DNA of 64,000 nt from Ptiloglossa arizonensis (taxonomy: Eukaryota > Arthropoda > Insecta > Hymenoptera > Colletidae), in contig NW_027479045.1 of NCBI RefSeq assembly GCF_051014685.1, forward strand, positions 1 through 64,000. The letters run 5' to 3'. Of the stretch, positions 52,501-63,637 are shown in pieces. The notes below the pieces were generated by a model, which was not told the origin of the DNA, searched no databases, and saw nothing but the letters and a program-made list of their open reading frames with translations. The first letter of the stretch is position 1; each line of letters begins with the position of its first letter. A program made the position numbers and the translations under genes.

Positions 52501-55500
52501 CCCAAAAATTCCTATTGCATCTGAAAGTAGAAACTCGCCCGATTACAACGGTATGTGTATTTTTTCCCTAGGCCATTCTGGTTAAGCGTTAGGAGCAGCA
52601 GAATTGCGAAAAAGTTGTTGTCTTCATAACCATTTCTTAGCTTCAAACTCCCATATCTCGCGAACGGATTGACCAAACCCAGAAGTTCCTGCTGCGTCTG
52701 AAAGTAGAAACTCGCCCTATTACAACGATATGTGTATTTTTTCCCTAGGCCATTCTGGTGAAGCGTTAGGAGCAGCAGAAGTGCGAAAAATTTGTTGTCT
52801 TGTCAATCATTTCTTAGCTTCAAACTCCCATATCTCGCGAACGGATTGACCTAACCCAAAAATTCCTGTTGCATCTGAAAGTAGAAACTCGCCCGATTAC
52901 AACGGTATGTGTATTTTTTCCCTAGGCCATTCTGGTTAAGCGTTAGGAGCAGCAGAAGTGCGAAAAATTTGTTGTCTTCTCAACCATTTCTTAGCTTCAA
53001 ACTCCCATATCTCGCGAACGGATTGACCAAACCCAGAAGTTCCTGCTGCGCCTGAAAGTAGAAACTCGCCCGATTACAACGATATGTGTATTTTTTCCCT
53101 AGGCCATTCTGGTTAAGCGTAGGAGCAGCAGAAGTGCGAAAAATTTGTTGTCTTGTCAATCATTTCTTAGCTTCAAACTCCCATATCTCGCGAACGGATT
53201 GACCTAACCCAAAAATTCCTATTGCATCTGAAAGTAGAAACTCGCCCGATTACAACGGTACGTGTATTTTTCCCTTAGGCCATTCTGGTTAAGCGATTGG
53301 AGCAGCAGAATTGCGAAAAATTTATTGTCTTGTCAACCATTTCTTACCTTGAAAGTCCCATATCTCGCGAACGGATTGACCTTACCCAAAAATTCCTATT
53401 GCATCTGAAAGTAGAAACTCGCCGATTACAGCGGTATGTGTATTTTTTCCCTAGGCCATTCGGGTTAAGCGTGTGGAGCAGCAGAATTGCGAAAAATTTT
53501 TTGCCTTCTCAACCATTTCTTGGCTTCAAACTCCCATATCTCGCGAACGGATTGACCTAACCCAAAAATTCCTGTTGCGTCTGAAAGTAGAAACTCGCCC
53601 GATTACAACGGTATGTGTATTTTTTCATTAGGCCATTCGGGTTAAGCGTGTGGAGCAGCAGAATTGCAAACAATTTTTTGCCTTCTCAACCATTTCTTGG
53701 CTTCAAACTCCCATATCTCGCGAACGGATTGACCTAACCCAAAAATTCTTGTTGCATCTGAAAGAAGAAACTCGCCCGATTACAACGGTATGTGTATTTT
53801 TTCCCTAGGCCATTCTGGTTAAGCGTTTGGAGCAGCAGAATAGCGAAAAATTGTTTGCCTTCTCAGCCATTTCTTAGCTTCAAACTACCATATCTCGCGA
53901 ACGGATTGACCTAACCCAAAAATTCCTGCTGCGTCTGAAAGTAGAAACTCGCCCGTTTACAACGGTATGTGTATTTTTTCCCTAGGCCATTCTGGTTAAG
54001 CGTTTGGAGCAGCAGAAGTGCGAAATATTTCTTGTCTTCTTAACCATTTCTTAGCTTCAAACTCCCATATCTCGCGAACGGATTGACCTAACCCAAAAAT
54101 TCCTATTGCATCTGAAAGTAGAAACTCGCCCGATTACAACGGTATGTGTATTTTTTCCCTAGGCCATTCTGGTTAAGCGTTTGGAGCAGCAGAATTGCGA
54201 AAAATTTTTTGCTTTCTCAACCATTTCTTGGCTTCAAACTGCCATATCTCGCGAACGGATTGACCTAACCCAAAAATTCCTATTGCATCTGAAAGTAGAA
54301 GCTCGCCCGATTACAACGAAACGTGTATTTTTCCCTTAGGCCATTCTGGTTAAGCGATTGGAGCAGCAGAATTGCGAAAAATTTATTGTCTTGTCAACCA
54401 TTTCTTAGTTTGAAAGTCCCATATCTCGCGAACGGATTGACCTAACCCAAAAATTCCTGTTGCGTCTGAAAGTAGAAACTCGCCCGATTACAACGGTATG
54501 TGTATTTTTTCACTAGGCCATTCTGATTAAGCGTTTGGAGCAGCAGAAGTGCGAAAGATTTGTTGTCTTCATAACCATTTCTTGGCTTCAAACTCCCATA
54601 TCTCGCGAACGGATTGACCTAACCCAAAAATCCCTATTGCGTCTGAAAGTAGAAACTCGCCCGATTACAACGGTATGTGTATTTCTTCCCTAGGCCATTC
54701 TGGTTAAGCGTTTGGAGCAGCAGAATTGCGAAAAATTTTTTGCCTTCTCAACCATTTCTTGGCCTCAAACTCCCATATCTCGCGAACGGATTGACCAAAC
54801 CCAGAAGTTCCTGCTGCGTCTGAAAGTAGAAACTCACCCGATTACAACGATATGCGTATTTTTTCCCTAGGCCATTCTGGTTAAGCGTTTGGAGCAGCAG
54901 AATTGCAAAAAATTTTTTGCCTTCTCAACCATTTCTTGGCTTCAAACTCCCATATCTCGCGAACGGATTGACCTAACCCAAAAATTCTTGTTGCATCTGA
55001 AAGTAGAAACTCGCCCGATTACAACGGTATGTGTATTTTTTCCCTAGGCCATTCTGGTTAAGCGTTTGGAGCAGCAGAATTGCGAAAGATTTGTTGTCTT
55101 CATAACCATTTCTTGGCTTCAAACTCCCATATCTCGCGAACGGATTGACCTAACCCAAAAATCCCTGTTGCGTCTGAAAGTAGAAACTCGCCCGATTACA
55201 ACGGTATGTGTATTTCTTCCCTAGGCAGTTCTGGTTAAGCGTTTGGAGCAGCAGAATTGCGAAAAATTTTTTGCCTTCTCAACCATTTCTTGGCCTCAAA
55301 CTCCCATATCTCGCGAACGGATTGACCAAACCCAGAAGTTCCTGCTGCGTCTGAAAGTAGAACCTCACCCGATTACAACGATATGCGTATTTTTTCCCTA
55401 GGCCATTCTGGTTAAGCGTTTGGAGCAGCAGAATTGCAAAAAATTTTTTGCCTTCTCAACCATTTCTTGGCTTCAAACTCCCATATCTCGCGAACGGATT

Positions 55501-55930
55501 GACCTAACCCAAAAATTCTTGTTGCATCTGAAAGAAGAAACTCGCCCGATTACAACGGTATGTGTATTTTTTCCCTAGGCCATTCTGGTTAAGCGTTTGG
55601 AGCAGCAGAATAGCGAAAAATTGTTTGCCTTCTCAGCCATTTCTTGGCTTCAAACTCCCATATCTCGCGAACGGATTGACCTAACCCAAAAATTCCTGTT
55701 GGGTCTGAAAGTAGAAACTCGCCCGATTACAATGGTATGTGTATTTTTTCATTAGGCCATTCGGGTTAAGCGTTTGGAGTAGCAGAATAGCGAAAAATTG
55801 TTTGCCTTCTCAACCATTTCTTGGCTTCAAACTCCCATATCTCGCGAACGGATTGACCTAACCCAAAAATTCCTATTGCGTCTGAAAGTAGAAACTCGCC
55901 CGATTACAACGGTATGTGTATTTTTTCCCT
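46520..55930 (+). repeat. Mosaic satellite domain with 3.2-3.7 kb and 7.25 kb offsets
   Basis: Several overlapping periodicities are visible. CCCATGTCTCGCG occurs near 47521 and 51237 (3716 bp, 21 monomers). TGGTGAAGCG occurs at 46032, 49571 and 52756 (3539 and 3185 bp, 20 and 18 monomers). The ACGGATGGACC variant at 48773 recurs at 56027 (7254 bp, 41 monomers), and bases near 48001 match 55255 at the same offset. The rare GAGCTGCAGGAG at about 48877 also recurs with the last domain. No single unit repeats cleanly, so I read this as a patchwork of older units cut by unequal exchange. It contains the one perfect CENP-B-box match. Confidence 0.7.
54305..54321 (-). promoter_or_regulatory. Perfect minimal CENP-B-box match
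   Basis: The plus strand reads GCCCGATTACAACGAAA; its reverse complement TTTCGTTGTAATCGGGC fits all nine fixed bases of the minimal CENP-B box NTTCGNNNNANNCGGGN. Against the fuller human consensus YTTCGTTGGAARCGGGA I count 14 of 17. The match is created by two changes (GGTA to GAAA) in a sequence that nearly every monomer carries. CENP-B is a pogo-transposase-derived protein that binds this box in mammalian centromeric satellites. Whether this genome has a protein that reads it is unknown, and a single perfect copy in 361 monomers is not by itself evidence of function. Confidence 0.5.
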
Positions 55931-56026
55931 AGGCCATCCTGATTAAGCGTTAGGAGCAGCAGAAGTGCGAAAAAGTTGTTGTCTTCATAACCATTTCTTA
56001 GCTTCAAACTCCCATATCTCGCGAAC

Positions 56027-58504
56027 GGATGGACCAAACCCAGAAGTTCCTGCTGCGTCTGAAAGTAGAAACTCGCCCGATTACAACGATATGTGTATTT
56101 TTTCCCTAGGCCATTCTGGTTAAGCGTTAGGAGCTGCAGGAGTGCGAAAAATTTGTTGTCTTCTCAATCATTTCTTAGCTTCAAACTCCCATATCTCGCG
56201 AACGGATTGACCTAACCCAAAAATTCCTGTTGCATCTGAAAGTAGAAACTCGCCCGATTACAACGGTATGTGTATTTTTTCCCTAGGCCATTCTGGTTAA
56301 GCGTTAGGAGCAGCAGAAGTGCGAAAAAGTTGTTGTCTTCTCAACCATTTCTTAGTTTCAAACTCCCATATCTCGGGAACGGATTGACCTAACCCAAAAA
56401 TTCCTGTTGCATCTGAAAGTAGAAACTCGCCCGATTACAACGGTATGTGTATTTTTTCCCTAGGCCATTCTGGTTAAGCGTTAGGAGCAGCAGAAGTGCG
56501 AAAAAGTTGTTGTCTTCTCAACCATTTCTTAGTTTCAAACTCCCATATCTCGCGAACGGATTGACCTAACCCAAAAATTCCTGTTGCATCTGAAAGTAGA
56601 AACTCGCCCCATTACAACGGTATGTGTATTTTTTCCCTATGCCATTCTGGTTAAGCGTTTGGAGCAGCAGAATTGCGAAAAATTTTTTGCTTTCTCAACC
56701 ATTTCTTGGCTTCAAACTGCCATATCTCGCGAACGGATTGACCTAACCCAAAAATTCCTATTGCATCTGAAAGTAGAAACTCGCCCGATTACAACGGTAC
56801 GTGTATTTTTCCCTTAGGCCATTCTGGTTAAGCGATTGGAGCAGCAGAATTGCGAAAAATTTATTGTCTTGTCAACCATTTCTTAGCTTGAAAGTCCCAT
56901 ATCTCGCGAACGGATTGACCTAACCCAAAAATTCCTGTTGCGTCTGAAAGTAGAAACTCGCCCGATTACAACGATATGTGTATTTTTTCCCTATGCCATT
57001 CTGGTTAAGCGTTTGGAGCAGCAGAATTGCGAAAAATTTTTTGCTTTCTCAACCATTTCTTGGCTTCAAACTGCCATATCTTGCGAACGGATTGACCTAA
57101 CCCAAAAATTCCTATTGCATCTGAAAGTAGAAAATCGCCCGATTACAACGGTACGTGTATTTTTCCCTTAGGCCATTCTGGTTAAGCGATTGGAGCAGCA
57201 GAATTGCGAAAAATTTATTGTCTTGTCAACCATTTCTTAGCTTGAAAGTCCCATATCTCGCGAACGGATTGACCTAACCCAAAAATTCCTGTTGCGTCTG
57301 AAAGTAGAAACTCGCCCGATTACAACGGTATGTGTATTTTTTCACTAGGCCATTCTGATTAAGCGTTTGGAGCAGCAGAAGTGCGAAAGATTTGTTGTCT
57401 TCATAACCATTTCTTGGCTTCAAACTCCCATATCTCGCGAACGGATTGACCTAACCCAAAAATCCCTGTTGCGTCTGAAAGTAGAAACTCGCCCGATTAC
57501 AACGGTATGTGTATTTCTTCCCTAGGCCATTCTGGTTAAGCGTTTGGAGCAGCAGAATTGCGAAAAATTTTTTGCCTTCTCAACCATTTCTTGGCCTCAA
57601 ACTCCCATATCTCGCGAACGGATTGACCAAACCCAGAAGTTCCTGCTGCGTCTGAAAGTAGAAACTCACCCGATTACAACGATATGCGTATTTTTTCCCT
57701 AGGCCATTCTGGTTAAGCGTTTGGAGCAGCAGAATTGCAAAAAATTTTTTGCCTTCTCAACCATTTCTTGGCTTCAAACTCCCATATCTCGCGAACGGAT
57801 TGACCTAACCCAAAAATTCTTGTTGCATCTGAAAGTAGAAACTCGCCCGATTACAACGGTATGTGTATTTTTTCCCTAGGCCATTCTGGTTAAGCGTTTG
57901 GAGCAGCAGAATTGCGAAAAATTTTTTGCTTTCTCAACCATTTCTTGGCTTCAAACTGCCATATCTCGCGAACGGATTGACCTAACCCAAAAATTCCTGT
58001 TGCGTCTGAAAGTAGAAACTCGCCCGATTACAACGGTATGTGTATTTTTTCACTAGGCCATTCTGATTAAGCGTTTGGAGCAGCAGAAGTGCGAAAGATT
58101 TGTTGTCTTCATAACCATTTCTTGGCTTCAAACTCCCATATCTCGCGAACGGATTGACCTAACTCAAAAATCCCTGTTGCGTCTGAAAGTAGAAACTCGC
58201 CCGATTACAACGGTATGTGTATTTCTTCCCTAGGCCATTCTGGTTAAGCGTTTGGAGCAGCAGAATTGCGAAAAATTTTTTGCCTTCTCAACCATTTCTT
58301 GGCTTCAAACTCCCATATCTCGGGAACGGATTGACCTAACCCAAAAATTCCTGTTGCATCTGAAAGTAGAAACTCGCCCGATTACAACGGTATGTGTATT
58401 TTTTCCCTAGGCCATTCTGGTTAAGCGTTAGGAGCAGCAGAAGTGCGAAAAAGTTGTTGTCTTCATAACCATTTCTTAGCTTCAAACTCCCATATCTCGC
58501 GAAC
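56027..58504 (+). repeat. 14-monomer higher-order repeat (2478 bp), unit 1
   Basis: Units are phased here on the GGATGGACCAAACCC landmark at 56027. The unit carries GAGCTGCAGGAG, the TCTCGGGAACGG variant (loss of TCGCGA), TTAGTTTCAAAC, the CCTATGCC variant (loss of CCTAGG) at about 56637 and 56991, and TCTTGCGAAC at about 57069. Two CCTATGCC dimers 354 bp apart (56584 and 56938) show a two-monomer duplication inside the unit. The similarity does not extend upstream of about 55930. Confidence 0.88.
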
Positions 58505-60982
58505 GGATGGACCAAACCCAGAAGTTCCTGCTACGTCTGAAAGTAGAAACTCGCCCGATTACAACGATATGTGTATTTTTTCCCTAGGCCATTCTGGTTA
58601 AGCGTTAGGAGCTGCAGGAGTGCGAAAAATTTGTTGTCTTCTCAATCATTTCTTAGCTTCAAACTCCCATATCTCGCGAACGGATTGACCTAACCCAAAA
58701 ATTCCTGTTGCATCTGAAAGTAGAAACTCGCCCGATTACAACGGTATGTGTATTTTTTCCCTAGGCCATTCTGGTTAAGCGTTAGGAGCAGCAGAAGTGC
58801 GAAAAAGTTGTTGTCTTCTCAACCATTTCTTAGTTTCAAACTCCCATATCTCGGGAACGGATTGACCTAACCCAAAAATTCCTGTTGCATCTGAAAGTAG
58901 AAACTCGCCCGATTACAACGGTATGTGTATTTTTTCCCTAGGCCATTCTGGTTAAGCGTTAGGAGCAGCAGAAGTGCGAAGAAGTTGTTGTCTTCTCAAG
59001 CATTTCTTAGTTTCAAACTCCCATATCTCGCGAACGGATTGACCTAACCCAAAAATTCCTGTTGCATCTGAAAGTAGAAACTCGCCCCATTACAGCGGTA
59101 TGTGTATTTTTTCCCTATGCCATTCTGGTTAAGCGTTTGGAGCAGCAGAATTGCGAAAAATTTTTTGCTTTCTCAACCATTTCTTGGCTTCAAACTGCCA
59201 TATCTCGCGAACGGATTGACCTAACCCAAAAATTCCTATTGCATCTGAAAGTAGAAACTCGCCCGATTACAACGGTACGTGTATTTTTCCCTTAGGCCAT
59301 TCTGGTTAAGCGATTGGAGCAGCAGAATTGCGAAAAATTTATTGTCTTGTCAACCATTTCTTAGCTTGAAAGTCCCATATCTCGCGAACGGATTGACCTA
59401 ACCCAAAAATTCCTGTTGCGTCTGAAAGTAGAAACTCGCCCGATTACAACGATATGTGTATTTTTTCCCTATGCCATTCTGGTTAAGCGTTTGGAGCAGC
59501 AGAATTGCGAAAAATTTTTTGCTTTCTCAACCATTTCTTGGCTTCAAACTGCCATATCTTGCGAACGGATTGACCTAACCCAAAAATTCCTATTGCATCT
59601 GAAAGTAGAAACTCGCCCGATTACAACGGTACGTGTATTTTTCCCTTAGGCCATTCTGGTTAAGCGATTGGAGCAGCAGAATTGCGAAAAATTTATTGTC
59701 TTGTCAACCATTTCTTAGCTTGAAAGTCCCATATCTCGCGAACGGATTGACCTAACCCAAAAATTCCTGTTGCGTCTGAAAGTAGAAACTCGCCCGATTA
59801 CGACGGTATGTGTATTTTTTCACTAGGCCATTCTGATTAAGCGTTTGGAGCAGCAGAAGTGCGAAAGATTTGTTGTCTTCATAACCATTTCTTGGCTTCA
59901 AACTCCCATATCTCGCGAACGGATTGACCTAACCCAAAAATCCCTGTTGCGTCTGAAAGTAGAAACTCGCCCGATTACAACGGTATGCGTATTTCTTCCC
60001 TAGGCCATTCTGGTTAAGCGTTTGGAGCAGCAGAATTGCGAAAAATTTTTTGCCTTCTCAACCATTTCTTGGCCTCAAACTCCCATATCTCGCGAACGGA
60101 TTGACCAAACCCAGAAGTTCCTGCTGCGTCTGAAAGTAGAAACTCACCCGATTACAACGATATGCGTATTTTTTCCCTAGGCCATTCTGGTTAAGCGTTT
60201 GGAGCAGCAGAATTGCAAAAAATTTTTTGCCTCCTCAACCATTTCTTGGCTTCAAACTCCCATATCTCGCGAACGGATTGACCTAACCCAAAAATTCTTG
60301 TTGCATCTGAAAGTAGAAACTCGCCCGATTACAACGGTATGTGTATTTTTTCCCTAGGCCATTCTGGTTAAGCGTTTGGAGCAGCAGAATTGCGAAAAAT
60401 TTTTTGCTTTCTCAACCATTTCTTGGCTTCAAACTGCCATATCTCGCGAACGGATTGACCTAACCCAAAAATTCCTGTTGCGTCTGAAAGTAGAAACTCG
60501 CCCGATTACAACGGTATGTGTATTTTTTCACTAGGCCATTCTGATTAAGCGTTTGGAGCAGCAGAAGTGCGAAAGATTTGTTGTCTTCATAACCATTTCT
60601 TGGCTTCAAACTCCCATATCTCGCGAACGGATTGACCTAACCCAAAAATCCCTGTTGCGTCTGAAAGTAGAAACTCGCCCGATTACAACGGTATGTGTAT
60701 TTCTTCCCTAGGCCATTCTGGTTAAGCGTTTGGAGCAGCAGAATTGCGAAAAATTTTTTGCCTTCTCAACCATTTCTTGGCTTCAAACTCCCATATCTCG
60801 GGAACGGATTGACCTAACCCAAAAATTCCTGTTGCATCTGAAAGTAGAAACTCGCCCGATTACAACGGTATGTGTATTTTTTCCCTAGGCCATTCTGGTT
60901 AAGCGTTAGGAGCAGCAGAAGTGCGAAAAAGTTGTTGTCTTCATAACCATTTCTTAGCTTCAAACTCCCATATCTCGCGAAC
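58505..60982 (+). repeat. 14-monomer higher-order repeat (2478 bp), unit 2
   Basis: Same order of markers as the preceding unit at an offset of 2478 bp: the dimers at 56584 and 56938 recur at 59062 and 59416. Scattered single-base differences are visible, such as GAAGAAGTTG near 58980, CAAGCATTTC near 58998 and ATTACGACGG near 59800, so the copies are close but not identical. Confidence 0.88.
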
Positions 60983-63637
60983 GGATGGACCAAACCCAGA
61001 AGTTCCTGCTGCGTCTGAAAGTAGAAACTCGCCCGATTACAACGATATGTGTATTTTTTCCCTAGGCCATTCTGGTTAAGCGTTAGGAGCTGCAGGAGTG
61101 CGAAAAATTTGTTGTCTTCTCAATCATTTCTTAGCTTCAAACTCCCATATCTCGCGAACGGATTGACCTAACCCAAAAATTCCTGTTGCATCTGAAAGTA
61201 GAAACTCGCCCGATTACAACGGTAAGTGTATTTTTTCCCTAGGCCATTCTGGTTAAGCGTTAGGAGCAGCAGAAGTGCGAAAAAGTTGTTGTCTTCTCAA
61301 CCATTTCTTAGCTTCAAACTCCCATATCTCGCGAACGGATTGACCTAACCCAAAAATTCCTGTTGCATCTGAAAGTAGAAACTCGCCCGATTACAACGGT
61401 ATGTGTATTTTTTCCCTAGGCCATTCTGGTTAAGCGTTAGGAGCAGCAGAAGTGCGAAAAAGTTGTTGTCTTCTCAACCATTTCTTAGTTTCAAACTCCC
61501 ATATCTCGGGAACGGATTGACCTAACCCAAAAATTCCTGTTGCATCTGAAAGTAGAAACTCGCCCGATTACAACGGTATGTGTATTTTTTCCCTAGGCCA
61601 TTCTGGTTAAGCGTTAGGAGCAGCAGAAGTGCGAAAAAGTTGTTGTCTTCTCAACCATTTCTTAGTTTCAAACTCCCATATCTCGCGAACGGATTGACCT
61701 AACCCAAAAATTCCTGTTGCATCTGAAAGTAGAAACTCGCCCCATTACAACGGTATGTGTATTTTTTCCCTATGCCATTCTGGTTAAGCGTTTGGAGCAG
61801 CAGAATTGCGAAAAATTTTTTGCTTTCTCAACCATTTCTTGGCTTCAAACTGCCATATCTCGCGAACGGATTGACCTAACCCAAAAATTCCTATTGCATC
61901 TGAAAGTAGAAACTCGCCCGATTACAACGGTACGTGTATTTTTCCCTTAGGCCATTCTGGTTAAGCGATTGGAGCAGCAGAATTGCGAAAAATTTATTGT
62001 CTTGTCAACCATTTCTTAGCTTGAAAGTCCCATATCTCGCGAACGGATTGACCTAACCCAAAAATTCCTGTTGCGTCTGAAAGTAGAAACTCGCCCGATT
62101 ACAACGATATGTGTATTTTTTCCCTATGCCATTCTGGTTAAGCGTTTGGAGCAGCAGAATTGCGAAAAATTTTTTGCTTTCTCAACCATTTCTTGGCTTC
62201 AAACTGCCATATCTTGCGAACGGATTGACCTAACCCAAAAATTCCTATTGCATCTGAAAGTAGAAACTCGCCCGATTACAACGGTACGTGTATTTTTCCC
62301 TTAGGCCATTCTGGTTAAGCGATTGGAGCAGCAGAATTGCGAAAAATTTATTGTCTTGTCAACCATTTCTTAGCTTGAAAGTCCCATATCTCGCGAACGG
62401 ATTGACCTAACCCAAAAATTCCTGTTGCGTCTGAAAGTAGAAACTCGCCCGATTACAACGGTATGTGTATTTTTTCACTAGGCCATTCTGATTAAGCGTT
62501 TGGAGCAGCAGAAGTGCGAAAGATTTGTTGTCTTCATAACCATTTCTTGGCTTCAAACTCCCATATCTCGCGAACGGATTGACCTAACCCAAAAATCCCT
62601 GTTGCGTCTGAAAGTAGAAACTCGCCCGATTACAACGGTATGTGTATTTCTTCCCTAGGCCATTCTGGTTAAGCGTTTGGAGCAGCAGAATTGCGAAAAA
62701 TTTTTTGCCTTCTCAACCATTTCTTGGCCTCAAACTCCCATATCTCGCGAACGGATTGACCAAACCCAGAAGTTCCTGCTGCGTCTGAAAGTAGAAACTC
62801 ACCCGATTACAACGATATGCGTATTTTTTCCCTAGGCCATTCTGGTTAAGCGTTTGGAGCAGCAGAATTGCAAAAAATTTTTTGCCTTCTCAACCATTTC
62901 TTGGCTTCAAACTCCCATATCTCGCGAACGGATTGACCTAACCCAAAAATTCTTGTTGCATCTGAAAGTAGAAACTCGCCCGATTACAACGGTATGTGTA
63001 TTTTTTCCCTAGGCCATTCTGGTTAAGCGTTTGGAGCAGCAGAATTGCGAAAAATTTTTTGCTTTCTCAACCATTTCTTGGCTTCAAACTGCCATATCTC
63101 GCGAACGGATTGACCTAACCCAAAAATTCCTGTTGCGTCTGAAAGTAGAAACTCGCCCGATTACAACGGTATGTGTATTTTTTCACTAGGCCATTCTGAT
63201 TAAGCGTTTGGAGCAGCAGAAGTGCGAAAGATTTGTTGTCTTCATAACCATTTCTTGGCTTCAAACTCCCATATCTCGCGAACGGATTGACCTAACCCAA
63301 AAATCCCTGTTGCGTCTGAAAGTAGAAACTCGCCCGATTACAACGGTATGTGTATTTCTTCCCTAGGCCATTCTGGTTAAGCGTTTGGAGCAGCAGAATT
63401 GCGAAAAATTTTTTGCCTTCTCAACCATTTCTTGGCTTCAAACTCCCATATCTCGGGAACGGATTGACCTAACCCAAAAATTCCTGTTGCATCTGAAAGT
63501 AGAAACTCGCCCGATTACAACGGTATGTGTATTTTTTCCCTAGGCCATTCTGGTTAAGCGTTAGGAGCAGCAGAAGTGCGAAAAAGTTGTTGTCTTCATA
63601 ACCATTTCTTAGCTTCAAACTCCCATATCTCGCGAAC
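60983..63637 (+). repeat. 15-monomer variant (2655 bp) of the 14-monomer repeat, unit 3
   Basis: The landmark spacing here is 2655 and not 2478 bp, one extra monomer. The insert is placed at about 61206-61382: a monomer with GGTAAGTG and TTAGCTTCAAAC, followed by the two TTAGTTTCAAAC monomers found in the other units. The dimers recur at 61717 and 62071. Confidence 0.86.

Noticed and set aside
61222..61229. Splice-like signals: GTATGT (GTAAGT here), a CTAAC branch-like site and TTTTTTCCCTAG in the next monomer
   Set aside because: The order could form an intron of about 197 bases, but the motifs are short, there are no exons with coding potential, and no transcript evidence is available.
62071..62304. 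Plus-strand frames of 68-92 codons containing ISRERIDLTQKFLL
   Set aside because: They recur once per monomer pair and end at the TAG of CCCTAGG; where that becomes CCCTATG the frame continues. They are a by-product of the satellite, with no start-site signal or conserved protein family.
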